32,299 nt of DNA from Candidatus Lindowiibacteriota bacterium (GTDB lineage: Bacteria > Lindowbacteria > 2-12-FULL-62-27): the NCBI GenBank assembly GCA_023249255.1, contig JAHFCY010000004.1, forward strand, positions 1,457 to 33,755, written 5' to 3'. The notes beneath the pieces are model-generated. The model saw nothing but the letters and a program-made list of their open reading frames with translations. It was not told the DNA's origin and did no database searches. Shown piece by piece: positions 14,772 through 23,116 of this stretch; positions within the stretch are counted from its first letter, which is position 1; every line of letters starts with the position of its first letter. Position numbers and translations under genes: made by a program.

Positions 14772-16082
14772 ATGTTCGGAGGTCAACCGCTTCTTCTTGT
14801 GCTGACGATTGCTTTGATCGCGATGCAGGTGTGGGTCATCATTCGACTCGCCCGGACGCGCACGGAGGAACTGCCCCAGCTTAAAGAGAATCTCGACGAT
14901 CTGCGCGATCGCCTGGCCGATTCATTCACCCGCGCCAACGCCGACATGGCCGCGCGCGTGGAGCAGATCAAAGGCGATCTGCGGATCGATCTCACGGAAC
15001 GCCTGCAGGAGGGACTTCACGCCGTCCAAAAAACCGTGGACGATCGGCTCTCTGAAGCGCGGACGCGGCAGGAAAGTCTTGCCCGGGAGGGACGCGCCGA
15101 ACTCAACACCCGGCTCGCTGAAACCACGCAACTGCTCCAATCCCGGTTTGAATCCCTCGAGTCGCGCGTGGCGCAGAATCTCGACGCCATTCGAAGCCGG
15201 GTTGACGAGCGCCTGCAATCCATCAGCGACCAGGTCCAACAAAAACTGGAGAAAAACATTCAGGAAGGCTTTGCGCACTTTCAGAAGGTCCAGGAACATC
15301 TGAAAGCGGCCGAAGACCAGCTTCGAAACGTCGGCGCGGTCGGGCAGTCGATCAACGAGTTGAACAATCTGTTGAAATTGCCGCATCTGCGCGGGAAATT
15401 CGGCGAAGCCGAGCTCGGGCGGCTCCTCGCCGATTTTCTGCCGGCCGAACTCTACGAAGAGCAGGCGAACATTGTGCCGGGAACGATGGAGGCCGTGGAC
15501 GCGATCGTAAAATTTCCAAACGCAAAACTTCCCATTGACAGCAAATTCAACCGCGAACAGATTCTTCCCCTCTTTGAAACAAGCGATCCGCAAAAACTCG
15601 CCGAAGCGAGAAAACAGCTGGCTACCGTGATCAAACAGCAGGCGAAAAAAATTTCGGAGAAATACATCCATCCCGAACATGGCACGACCGATCAGGCTTT
15701 GATTTTTCTGCCGAGCGAAACGATTTATTTCGAAGTCATCCGGGACGTCGATCTCTGCGAGACGCTGCACAAATTGAAAGTCTTCCCGGTATCGCCCAAC
15801 ACGCTGGCGATCACGTTAAAATCGATCGAGAATGGATTTAAATTCTACGAATTTTCGAAGAACGTCGAGAAGACGATCGAGCAGATCCGGATGGCCCAGG
15901 CGCATTTCGCCAATTTCCAGAAAAAATTCGACGATGTCGGCAAAAATCTCGGCAAGGCCCAGGAGGCGTTCAGCACCGCCGCGGGTCATCTCACGCACTA
16001 CGCCGGCCGAGTCGTCCGCCTCACCGGCGAGCCGATGCCAGAACTTCCGGAAGGAAATCCGAACCCGCCGGCCGTCACCTGA
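14772..16082 (+). CDS. rmuC: DNA recombination protein RmuC
   Basis: This 436-residue protein has the normal RmuC layout: an N-terminal transmembrane anchor (about residues 5-25), a long coiled coil (about 30-190) and a C-terminal nuclease-like domain. Signature segments include LPHLRGKFGEAELGRLLADFLP, LPIDSKFNREQILPLFE, IFLPSETIYFEVIRD and FPVSPNTLAITLKSIENGFKFYEFSKNVE. RmuC limits inversions and rearrangements at inverted repeats in E. coli. It stands 51 bp after the PLD gene, and its 3' end overlaps the convergent transpeptidase gene by 8 bp. Nothing unusual is seen. Confidence 0.93.
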   Translation: MFGGQPLLLVLTIALIAMQVWVIIRLARTRTEELPQLKENLDDLRDRLADSFTRANADMAARVEQIKGDLRIDLTERLQEGLHAVQKTVDDRLSEARTRQESLAREGRAELNTRLAETTQLLQSRFESLESRVAQNLDAIRSRVDERLQSISDQVQQKLEKNIQEGFAHFQKVQEHLKAAEDQLRNVGAVGQSINELNNLLKLPHLRGKFGEAELGRLLADFLPAELYEEQANIVPGTMEAVDAIVKFPNAKLPIDSKFNREQILPLFETSDPQKLAEARKQLATVIKQQAKKISEKYIHPEHGTTDQALIFLPSETIYFEVIRDVDLCETLHKLKVFPVSPNTLAITLKSIENGFKFYEFSKNVEKTIEQIRMAQAHFANFQKKFDDVGKNLGKAQEAFSTAAGHLTHYAGRVVRLTGEPMPELPEGNPNPPAVT

Positions 16083-16728
16083 TCGCCGGCAATCCCCACG
16101 CGGCTTCGACGTCGCGGTGAACACTCTTCGGCAGTTGAACCAAAACCGGGCGGGCGGCCGGATCCAGCCACGCAAGAATGAATTCTATATTTTTCAGTGA
16201 GATCGCGGTGCATCCCGACGTTCCGGTGTGTCCATTCTTCCACACATGCAGAAAGATGCAACTGCCTTTCGACGGAGCCGCGGGCAGATTGTGTCCCACC
16301 CCGATGACGCGGCGGTAAAGACCGTCAGGCCGGACCATCTCCTCGGCGCTGGTCCAGTCTTTGGATTTCGATTTCGAAACAATCCGGTTATAGTGACGTG
16401 ATTTCGAATCATCCACACAGCAGAGGTCCGACGTGGACTGACGATACGGCCAGAGTGTTTTGGAGGGCGGCGCAGAATCGTAACCATACGCGGGACAGAT
16501 CGAAAAAATTCCCGCCGGACTTTTGCCGTCGCCTTCCCGCTTTTCAGGTCCGGTTGACGGCGACGGGTGCATGCCCGATCCCCACGCCATTCCATGAACA
16601 CCCACGACCGCCGCCATGGATCGCTCGAGCCGCCACGATTTTCCGGCTCGATCGAACAATCGAACGCGGGCCGATACGGCAGACCAGCCGGCGGTGGTGA
16701 CAAGAATCAGTTGGCGGCGTTGATCCAT
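16075..16728 (-). CDS. YkuD-type L,D-transpeptidase-family protein
   Basis: This 217-residue protein carries the YkuD catalytic signature: a conserved His in IFLHVWKNGHTGTSGCTAIS with the nucleophilic Cys in SGCT. Upstream segments GMAWGSGMHPSP and GDGKSPAGIFSI are also typical of this subfamily (compare 'GDgktPeGiF'). Members cross-link peptidoglycan or attach proteins to it. I see no obvious signal peptide with the ATG at 16728, chosen because GGAG lies 9 bp upstream; a GTG at 16749 would add 7 residues without improving this. It is convergent with rmuC and divergent from the helicase gene. Confidence 0.85.
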   Translation of the reverse strand: MDQRRQLILVTTAGWSAVSARVRLFDRAGKSWRLERSMAAVVGVHGMAWGSGMHPSPSTGPEKREGDGKSPAGIFSICPAYGYDSAPPSKTLWPYRQSTSDLCCVDDSKSRHYNRIVSKSKSKDWTSAEEMVRPDGLYRRVIGVGHNLPAAPSKGSCIFLHVWKNGHTGTSGCTAISLKNIEFILAWLDPAARPVLVQLPKSVHRDVEAAWGLPAIR

Positions 16729-16817
16729 GGACATCATCTCCGGAACCACTCCTGTCCAGACGGCAGTATTTCACCTCAATCGCTGAATATCGAACCCGAA
16801 TATAGTACCTTGCCGTC

Positions 16818-18053
16818 ATGACAACAACCCAAAATAATTTCTATGGACTCGGCATTGCGCCGGGAATTCTGGACGTGCTCCATCGGCTGAATTTCACCGT
16901 GCCGACGCCCATTCAGTATAAAGCCATCCCGGTCGGCATCGAGGGCAAGGATATCATCGGGATTGCCCAGACCGGGACGGGCAAAACTCTCGCGTTCGGC
17001 ATTCCGATGATCCAGCGGCTGGCGCAGAGAAAAGGCCGGGGACTGGTTCTGGTTCCCACGCGCGAACTTGCGATTCAGGTCAACGAAACGATCGCCAAAC
17101 TCGCGCCGACCTTCAAGATGCGGACTGCCGTGGTCATCGGCGGCGAGTCGATGCACATGCAAATCCAGGCCCTGCGGGCCGACCCCCGGATCATCGTCGC
17201 GACGCCCGGACGGCTCATCGACCATCTCAGCCAGAACACCGTGCGCTTAAACGATGTGTGCATCCTCGTCCTGGATGAAGCCGATCGCATGCTGGACATG
17301 GGATTCGCGCCGCAAATTGAGCGTATTCTCAGACTCGTTCCTAAAGACCGCCAGACCATGCTCTTCTCGGCAACCATTCCTGCGGAGATTGTGAAAATTG
17401 CGTCGGCTTATATGCAGTTGCCTGTTCGAACCGAGATTGCGCCGTCCGGCACCGCAGCCGAGCTTGTTTCACAGGAGCTGTTTGTCGTCAGCAAGGACCG
17501 CAAAGGACAACTCCTCGGGGAACTGCTGAAACGATTCACCGGGTCCGTTCTGATGTTCGTCCGGACCAAACGCGGAGCCACCAAGGCGACCCGGCTTCTT
17601 CGGAACATGGGTCATGGCGCGGCTGAAATCCACGCCAATCGCAGTCTGGCCCAGCGCAAGGAAGCGTTGAGCGGATTCAAATCAGGGCGATACCGGATCC
17701 TGGTTGCAACCGACATCGCAGCGCGCGGGATCGACGTCACGGGAATCGAAGTCGTGATCAATTACGATTTGCCCGACGATCCGGAAAATTACGTCCACCG
17801 AATCGGACGAACCGGAAGGGCCGGGCAGACAGGCCATGCCGTCACATTCGCGACCCCCGAACAGGGCCAGGACGTGCGAGACATCGAGCGAATCATCCGA
17901 TCCGTCATTCCGCGCGCGGATCATCCCGGCATCCAGATGGATCGTTTTTCGTCCGCGCCTGCGTACGCCCCACGACCTTCGGCCCCCTTCCGGTCAGGCC
18001 GTCCCCATCACGGCGGGCCGCGCAGTTTTCATTCCAGCCGGCGGCGGAGATAA
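16818..18053 (+). CDS. rhlE: DEAD-box RNA helicase, RhlE-like
   Basis: All helicase motifs are present in order: Q motif (FTVPTPIQYKAIP), I (AQTGTGKT), Ia (PTRELAIQ), II (DEAD), III (SAT), V (ATDIAARGIDV) and VI (HRIGRTGRAG). The core is about 370 residues. The C-terminus is a short basic, Pro/Arg/His-rich tail (PSAPFRSGRPHHGGPRSFHSSRRRR), as in RhlE and similar helicases that remodel ribosomal or messenger RNA. TATAGT just upstream could be a -10 box. The divergent promoter region shared with the transpeptidase gene is about 90 bp. RhlE is the best guess among DEAD-box subfamilies. Confidence 0.9.
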   Translation: MTTTQNNFYGLGIAPGILDVLHRLNFTVPTPIQYKAIPVGIEGKDIIGIAQTGTGKTLAFGIPMIQRLAQRKGRGLVLVPTRELAIQVNETIAKLAPTFKMRTAVVIGGESMHMQIQALRADPRIIVATPGRLIDHLSQNTVRLNDVCILVLDEADRMLDMGFAPQIERILRLVPKDRQTMLFSATIPAEIVKIASAYMQLPVRTEIAPSGTAAELVSQELFVVSKDRKGQLLGELLKRFTGSVLMFVRTKRGATKATRLLRNMGHGAAEIHANRSLAQRKEALSGFKSGRYRILVATDIAARGIDVTGIEVVINYDLPDDPENYVHRIGRTGRAGQTGHAVTFATPEQGQDVRDIERIIRSVIPRADHPGIQMDRFSSAPAYAPRPSAPFRSGRPHHGGPRSFHSSRRRR

Positions 18054-18097
18054 CTCTCACGGAAAATCAAACTGCCTGCGACCTCTGCGGGCGGGAG

Positions 18098-18334
18098 GTG
18101 GGATCTGAAGAACTCAATGAACACCATCTCATCCCGAAACTTCAAATGCGACGGATGAAACGGCGCGGGCGGAAAGTCGAGAACGTGACAGCCCTGTTCT
18201 GCAAGCCATGCCACACGGAGGTTCACGGACTGTTTGAGCCGGCCGTTCTCGCGCGAAACTATTCGACCCTCGAAGCGATTCGAAACGCGACTGAGATACA
18301 GCCTTATCTTGAATGGATCCGAAAAAAAGGCTGA
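18098..18334 (+). CDS. Small HNH endonuclease-like protein, start uncertain
   Basis: The protein has the HNH zinc-finger pattern: CDLC, then EHHLIPK, an Asn (ENVTALF) and CKPCHTEVH. The CDLC pair is encoded at 18077-18088, upstream of the first ordinary start codon in frame (GTG at 18098), so starting there would lose half the zinc site. The frame is open well back into the helicase gene but contains no ATG, GTG or TTG upstream. An ATA at 18050-18052, overlapping the helicase stop as ATAA with GGAG just before it, is the natural position for a start. Either a rare ATA start, a mutated ATG or translational coupling must explain it. The coordinates use the GTG; the real protein probably begins near 18050. 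Confidence 0.65.
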   Translation: MGSEELNEHHLIPKLQMRRMKRRGRKVENVTALFCKPCHTEVHGLFEPAVLARNYSTLEAIRNATEIQPYLEWIRKKG

Positions 18335-18385
18335 CCCGGCAAATGGGCGATTTGCATTTGACCGATTATCCCGGATAATGAACAG

Positions 18386-19582
18386 ATGAATTTTTTAATG
18401 GTGTCTCCGTCCTATCCTCCGCGGATATTTTATTTCGCCAAACGGCTGAAAGAGGCCGGATTCAATATATTTGGAATGGGCGACGCGCCTTACTCCCAGT
18501 TCAATGCCGACCTCAAATCGTCCATGCGGCATCACATCCGTCAGCGCTTGGACTGCTATGATCCCAACGGCGGTATTCTCGATGCCGCGTATCGGCCGAT
18601 CCACGCCAAAATAAAAAAACTGATCCGGGATTACGGCAAACTGGATTACATCGAATCTTTCAATGAATGGTGGCTTCCTCTGGACGCCCGGCTTCGCCTC
18701 GATTTTGACGCCGAAGGCGTCCGGCCGGACGAGCTTGAATGGATCATCAGAAAATCGAAAATGAAGGAAAAGTTCCGGCAGGCCGGGGCCGGGACGGTCA
18801 GGGGCGAGATTATCAGGGATGAAGAGTCCATGCGGGAGTTTAAGAAACAAATCAACGGCGACATCATCGCCAAACCCGACCGGGGACTCGGCTCCGCGCA
18901 TACCTATCGACTGAAGAGTAATGCCGACATCGCCGAATTTTGGAAGAAAAAAAAGCCGGGCGCCGTCTATTTCATGGAAAAATATATTCAAGACGAAAAA
19001 CGCCAATTCATGTCGTTTGACGGCCTGACCGACCGGGACGGCGACATCGTTTTTTATACAGTGCATGTCTATAACGACGGAGACCTCGAGATCGCCACCT
19101 CCGGAAAAACCATTTATTACCACAATCTCCGGCGCGCCGAGATTCCCGAAAAGTTCAGGGAGATCGGATTCAATACGGTCAAGGCGTTCAATCTCCGCAA
19201 GAGATTTTTTCATATTGAATTCTTCAGAATCGGTGAAGACTACTATGCCGTCGAAATCAACGCCCGTCCGCCGGGATTTTTCCACCTCGATATGATGAAC
19301 TTCTCCAACGGCATCGACATCTGGGCGGAATACGCGAGGGTGATGAGAAACGAAAAATTTGTGGTCAGCCCCCAAGGCGACAAAATCTGCATGCAGATCG
19401 GCCGATTCAATCGAATCAAATACCGAAACCCAGCCAGGGCAATCCTGAAAAAATATTATTCAAACGTCGCCTACCAGTGCTCCCTCGGCATCGACCTGTA
19501 TGGCGACTGGGTCTGCCTGATCCTCACCGACGATCACGCCAAACGACAGGAAATCCTCAACTTCGCCGTGGAGCAATTCTAA
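18386..19582 (+). CDS. ATP-grasp carboxylate-amine ligase-like protein
   Basis: This 398-residue protein begins with a Rossmann-like preATP-grasp domain (MNFLMVSPSYPPRIFYFAKRLKEAGFNIFGMGDAPYSQ). The ATP-grasp domain follows, with KLDYIESFNEWW, the nucleotide-binding segment GDIIAKPDRGLGSAHTYRL, the hinge YFMEKYIQ and the metal-binding block YYAVEINARPPGFF (E-x-N). The overall layout matches biotin-carboxylase/PurT-type ligases and many uncharacterised ATP-grasp enzymes that join a carboxylate to an amine. The substrate is unknown. It is convergent, with only 7 bp between stops, with a decarboxylase and a second ATP-grasp ligase, so a functional link is possible but not shown. Confidence 0.82.
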   Translation: MNFLMVSPSYPPRIFYFAKRLKEAGFNIFGMGDAPYSQFNADLKSSMRHHIRQRLDCYDPNGGILDAAYRPIHAKIKKLIRDYGKLDYIESFNEWWLPLDARLRLDFDAEGVRPDELEWIIRKSKMKEKFRQAGAGTVRGEIIRDEESMREFKKQINGDIIAKPDRGLGSAHTYRLKSNADIAEFWKKKKPGAVYFMEKYIQDEKRQFMSFDGLTDRDGDIVFYTVHVYNDGDLEIATSGKTIYYHNLRRAEIPEKFREIGFNTVKAFNLRKRFFHIEFFRIGEDYYAVEINARPPGFFHLDMMNFSNGIDIWAEYARVMRNEKFVVSPQGDKICMQIGRFNRIKYRNPARAILKKYYSNVAYQCSLGIDLYGDWVCLILTDDHAKRQEILNFAVEQF

Positions 19583-19589
19583 TTCGTTT

Positions 19590-21020
19590 TTATCTGAACC
19601 ACTCGCGCGGGTAACGGCGGTCGAAGGATTCGCGTTCCGTCAGTTTCCGTGCGGTTCCGGATTTCGTGAGCAGGACATACGGCGCGAGCGGGAAAAGAAA
19701 TCTCATGGCGGAACTGCTGGAGTAAGCGCCCATGTTGGCGACCCATAGATGATCGCCGGGCACGGGCAGATCGCCCCAGCACGTGTCGCTCCACCAGTCA
19801 TTCGGATCGCACATCGGGCCGAAAACCCGGCACTTTCGCTCGCGCGGCGCGTGACCGGGACGCGAGAGATTGACGACAGGGTGATACTCCTCTTCCATTC
19901 TCCGGTCATGCGTTAAATGGATGCCGCCGTCGACGATGACGGCGTCCCGGCGTTTTTTTGTGAGAGTTGTGACAAGGATTCCCACAGTGTTGTTGACTAT
20001 CCATCTACCAGGCTCAAATCGCACAATGAGATCCTGTCTGATACCGGGGATGGATAATATCGAACGACTTATTTCCTCGGAGATGGCCGAAGCATACTCG
20101 GGAATATCAGCCATCCTCGGAAAAATTTCCCGGCGATCGACCAGACGGCAGCCGGCTTCGGCTTCGGCAACAAGAATCAACCGGCCGATGGCGGTGTCCA
20201 GTAAACGAATTCCCTCGCCGCGAGGATAGAACCCGCCGCCAAGATCGATGTATTGGAGGCAGGCGCGTTCCTTGAGCGACAGGCGCCTCAATACCCGTGC
20301 GAAAATCCGGATCAATTCCCGATAGGGTTCCGGAGACGTGTTCCAGCTCATGTGACCATGAAGCCCCTCCCACTTGAGCCCGCGCGTCGCGATGATCTGC
20401 CGGATCAGCTTGACGGTGTCGTCGGGCGACACGCCGAATTTTCGCCACGTTCCGCCGATTCTGGCGCCGGGATCGATCCGTACCCCCATTCGGATGGGCC
20501 GGCCGGCCGGCAGTTTTAGTCGCCGGATTCGGGATAACTCATTGGCATGATCGACGTGCAGCCAGACGCGGTCGGCGTGTTGAGCGGCAAGTCGGAGTTC
20601 CTCGTCGCTCTTGGCGGGACCGTTGAACAGGATTTGTTTGCATCCTAATTTCAGCGCCAGTTGCAGTTCCATCCCCGATACCACTTCAGCGTCGAGTCCT
20701 TCCCGATGCAGTCTCCGGCAGAGATAGGGCAGTTCGTTCGCCTTGTAAGCGTAGAAGGTTTCCGCGCGTACACCGCATCGGGCAAATGCCCGTGTAAAAT
20801 TTCCAGCCCGTTCCACGAGGTCGGATTCACTCAGCACATAACAAGGCGTGCCGAAATCCCCGGCGACTTTCAGAAGGATGGAGCGGCGTTCGGTTGCGAG
20901 CCGCACTGAATCGTGGATGGGTGTCTTGTCTTCCTCGGCGAGCGGCTCCATGAGAACGTCCTTCAGGCGGGCAAGGACGGCGGGTCTTTGACTGGTCGTC
21001 AGGATCGGATTACTGATCAT
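19590..21020 (-). CDS. LysA-like fold-III PLP-dependent decarboxylase
   Basis: This 476-residue protein is of the ornithine/diaminopimelate decarboxylase group. The PLP-binding Lys is in TFYAYKANELP; GPAKSDEEL matches the LysA 'GPGKs' segment; the phosphate-binding loop is YIDLGGGFYP; FEPGRWIV is the conserved EPGR block; VFGPMCDPNDWW replaces the usual 'GPLCESGD' catalytic Cys segment with Cys kept; and GAYSSSSAMRF matches the 'GAY' region. An N-terminal extension of about 45 residues precedes the barrel. The altered C-P-N-D segment argues against calling this true diaminopimelate decarboxylase. The start overlaps the ligase stop upstream by 4 bp, so the pair is an operon. The likely substrate is an amino acid or a ligated amino-acid derivative. 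Confidence 0.85.
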   Translation of the reverse strand: MISNPILTTSQRPAVLARLKDVLMEPLAEEDKTPIHDSVRLATERRSILLKVAGDFGTPCYVLSESDLVERAGNFTRAFARCGVRAETFYAYKANELPYLCRRLHREGLDAEVVSGMELQLALKLGCKQILFNGPAKSDEELRLAAQHADRVWLHVDHANELSRIRRLKLPAGRPIRMGVRIDPGARIGGTWRKFGVSPDDTVKLIRQIIATRGLKWEGLHGHMSWNTSPEPYRELIRIFARVLRRLSLKERACLQYIDLGGGFYPRGEGIRLLDTAIGRLILVAEAEAGCRLVDRREIFPRMADIPEYASAISEEISRSILSIPGIRQDLIVRFEPGRWIVNNTVGILVTTLTKKRRDAVIVDGGIHLTHDRRMEEEYHPVVNLSRPGHAPRERKCRVFGPMCDPNDWWSDTCWGDLPVPGDHLWVANMGAYSSSSAMRFLFPLAPYVLLTKSGTARKLTERESFDRRYPREWFR

Positions 21021-22027
21021 TTGATGTTGCGATGGCGCCCCATCGAGACAATCCGTTCCATAATTTCAAAATAGCCGATCCCTTCCGCCATGGCGGCCTT
21101 GACGAAATAGCAGTCCTTTTCGGATAGCCGCGGGTTGGCGTTGAGTTCGAGAAACCAGGGCTGTCTCGTCTCGTCGAGACGGAAATCGATCCGCGCGTAT
21201 CCGGTCAGGTTCAGCAGTCTGACCAGCTTGCTGATGTCGGAGAGGATTTTCGTGATGGACTCCTCCGGCAATTTCGCGGGGCATTCCTCGCTGTGCCCGC
21301 CGAAAATCGGATTGTCTTCATGCCACTTGGCCTCGTAGCTCAGAATCGGTATCGCGCCCCCGGGAAGTTTGTCGAAACGAATCTCGAGGAACGGAAGGAT
21401 TTGTGCCTCTCCGTTCTCCGCAAATAGTGGAACCGTCGCGTCCGTGCCTGCGATGTATTCCTCGATCAGCCAGGGACCCGGGTGTCCGGCGCGAATCGAT
21501 TCCAATCGACTCTTGAGTTCAGGAAGACTTCGGCAGAAATTCTCCTGCCGGATCCCGACGCTCGCGTCCTCCGCCGAGGGCTTGATGATCACAGGAAATG
21601 TCAGAGGCACGTCACTCGGGAGACTGTCGCCGAGGGTAATGCCCCTGGCAATCCTCATTCCCGATTGTTCCGCGAAGATTTTCATCCACGGTTTATTGGT
21701 GCTCAGCATGAAAGTAAACGCGTCGCACCCGCTGTAGGCCAATCCAAGTTTCTCCAACACGGCCGGCCAATGGACGTCCCGGGACCGTTCCATCATGTTG
21801 ACCACAACCCCGGATTCTTTCTTGAGTTTATTCAGTTCGGCGAAGACATCGGGATCATCCCCGGACAGATATTCAACGGGATATTTTTGAGACAGAGCCC
21901 TCCCCATCTCCTGCGCGGTCCGCCATGTGTCCGCATCGTCCGCCGGGGCATTCGCCGAGGTGCAACTGCAAAGTATCAGGACGGGCCTGACATCGTTCGA
22001 TGACGGGGAATCCGACTCCAGCCTCAT
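21017..22027 (-). CDS. D-alanine-D-alanine ligase-like ATP-grasp protein
   Basis: This 336-residue protein has the Ddl architecture: an N-terminal Rossmann domain (VLILCSCTSAN), VVNMMERS with SGCDAFTFMLSTNKPWMKIFAEQSGM, the nucleotide-binding PVIIKPSAEDASVGI, LIEEYIAGTDATVPLF and the metal-binding YARIDFRLDETRQPWFLELNANPRLS. A separate canonical ddl sits in the cell wall cluster at 29398-30408, so this copy probably ligates something else. It overlaps the PLP decarboxylase gene by 4 bp. The ATG at 22027 directly follows a 9-bp hairpin; a TTG at 22039 inside that hairpin is a less likely start. Confidence 0.84.
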   Translation of the reverse strand: MRLESDSPSSNDVRPVLILCSCTSANAPADDADTWRTAQEMGRALSQKYPVEYLSGDDPDVFAELNKLKKESGVVVNMMERSRDVHWPAVLEKLGLAYSGCDAFTFMLSTNKPWMKIFAEQSGMRIARGITLGDSLPSDVPLTFPVIIKPSAEDASVGIRQENFCRSLPELKSRLESIRAGHPGPWLIEEYIAGTDATVPLFAENGEAQILPFLEIRFDKLPGGAIPILSYEAKWHEDNPIFGGHSEECPAKLPEESITKILSDISKLVRLLNLTGYARIDFRLDETRQPWFLELNANPRLSEKDCYFVKAAMAEGIGYFEIMERIVSMGRHRNIK

Positions 22028-22051
22028 AGCCGCATCCAATCAGATGCGGCT
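22028..22051 (-). promoter_or_regulatory. Hairpin abutting the start codon of the Ddl-like gene
   Basis: AGCCGCATC (22028-22036) and GATGCGGCT (22043-22051) form a perfect 9-bp stem with a 6-nt loop that ends one base before the ATG. It would cover the GGATG that could serve as ribosome site, so it may limit translation. A TTGACC lies a few bases upstream on the minus strand. Confidence 0.4.
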
Positions 22052-22130
22052 GAGAGGGTCAACGATCAGAAATCCAGTCATTCAGGGCATCATACAAGCG
22101 CCCATCATTTGACGATGAGGTTTCTGAAAT

Positions 22131-22307
22131 TTATGATCCAAGCCATGAAGCCATACAAGCCATAACCAATGCCCCACGGTACGCGTTCATAAGTCGTTCC
22201 AAGGATTCAGACAATTTTTTCGTGTAGAAGTGGGTGTAGATTCGCGCCGCCGTGATCGTCTTGTGCCCCATCAGTGCCATGCGCTCATCCATGTCCACGC
22301 CGTTCAT
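22131..22307 (-). pseudogene. C-terminal stub of a tyrosine recombinase/phage integrase
   Basis: Only the last 58 residues survive. They hold the box II signature MDERMALMGHKTITAARIYTHFYTKKL, with the conserved L-M-G-H, the nucleophilic Tyr in IYTHF and the following helix SESLERLM. An in-frame TAA stands five codons upstream of the first Met and no catalytic Arg region is present, so the gene is dead. It is 181 bp from tRNA-Thr, the kind of site such integrases target. It is a relic of an integrated element and is not recognisable as an integron IntI. Confidence 0.82.
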
Positions 22308-22356
22308 TGCCCTTGTCGATTAAACTCACTTACAACTTTTTTGACCACACAAAAAC

Positions 22357-22378
22357 CGTGCCCTTTTCGTGCCCTTTT
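22357..22378. repeat. 11-bp perfect tandem repeat
   Basis: CGTGCCCTTTT occurs twice head to tail (22357-22367, 22368-22378), between the integrase stub and tRNA-Thr. It may belong to the lost element's attachment region. The interval 22308-22487 contains nothing else that I can support. Confidence 0.8.
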
Positions 22379-22487
22379 GTTTTCAAAATCGCCGGGTTGA
22401 CGGTTGTTTGGTGGTGGAGCTAGATTTTGTGGAGAAGTCAGCAACTGATTGAGCGTGCGGAGGATTTCTGATAAACGAGTGCTGTAC

Positions 22488-22560
22488 GCCAACGTAGCTC
22501 AGACGGTAGAGCAACGCACTCGTAATGCGTAGGTCGGCGGTTCGATTCCGCCCGTTGGCT
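22488..22560 (+). tRNA. tRNA-Thr (CGT)
   Basis: This is a complete 73-nt cloverleaf. The acceptor GCCAACG pairs perfectly with CGTTGGC, the discriminator is T and CCA is not encoded. The anticodon stem ACGCA/TGCGT encloses CTCGTAA, giving CGT. It lies between the integrase stub and the convergent lipoprotein gene. Confidence 0.94.
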
Positions 22561-22570
22561 TGTTTCTGCG

Positions 22571-23116
22571 TTAACGACTTCCTTGCGGGGCTTCCCAACC
22601 GGTGATGCGCCAACCTTCGTTTAATTTGGAGACGTAGACTTTCACGGTGATTTCCGCGGAGGCGTCCGGGGATTTGACTGTCAGTTGCGTCGGGGTCTCA
22701 ACGTGGAATTGCCGGACGGTCGATTCGAGGATCTGAAAGCCGGAGACGGCGGAGGACCATTGTTTGACGTAGGTGTCGAAGTCGCGCCGGCGCATGTCGT
22801 GCTGCAGGGTTTTAGAGAGCAAATCGTACGCGGCGGGGAGCTTGTTGCCGATAACCAGATTCCAGAATGCCTGCACGAGGGAGTCGGCCTCCCTCTGCGC
22901 CAAAAATTTCATCGAGGCGTCACGCGTGAGATCGAGAGCGTGGACCGTTTCCTTCGTGCCGATTCTGCCGATGCCTTTGGCAACATCCCAGGCCAGGCCC
23001 GTCCCGAGTTTGACGACAAACCACGCCGCCTTGCCCGCCATCTGAACGGGGGTTGCACAGGCTGTCAGGACAAGACAGACGGACGCCACGCGAACAAAGA
23101 CTATTGATCTCATCAT
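22571..23116 (-). CDS. Lipoprotein, probably with an NTF2-like domain
   Basis: This 181-residue protein has a signal peptide ending in a lipobox (LVLTAC, Cys at about residue 19), so it is lipid-anchored. A Gly/Ala/Lys linker leads to a C-terminal domain of about 110 residues (ADSLVQAFWNLVIGNKLPAAYDLLS ... WRITGWEAP) with the helix-then-sheet pattern of NTF2/SnoaL-like proteins, often ligand-binding or accessory. No catalytic residue can be named. The start overlaps the stop of the TlpA-like gene by one base (TGATG), so the two are coupled. Confidence 0.82.
   Translation of the reverse strand: MMRSIVFVRVASVCLVLTACATPVQMAGKAAWFVVKLGTGLAWDVAKGIGRIGTKETVHALDLTRDASMKFLAQREADSLVQAFWNLVIGNKLPAAYDLLSKTLQHDMRRRDFDTYVKQWSSAVSGFQILESTVRQFHVETPTQLTVKSPDASAEITVKVYVSKLNEGWRITGWEAPQGSR

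Noticed and set aside
22131-22307. Remnant of an integron integrase (IntI)
   Set aside because: Only the C-terminal box II region remains, which cannot tell IntI from other tyrosine recombinases; its place beside tRNA-Thr and 12 kb from the array fits a phage or island integrase better.
22383-22613. Minus-strand frame whose protein contains NGRNRTADLRITSALLYRLSYVG
   Set aside because: It is the antisense translation of tRNA-Thr and its flank, a well-known annotation artefact.
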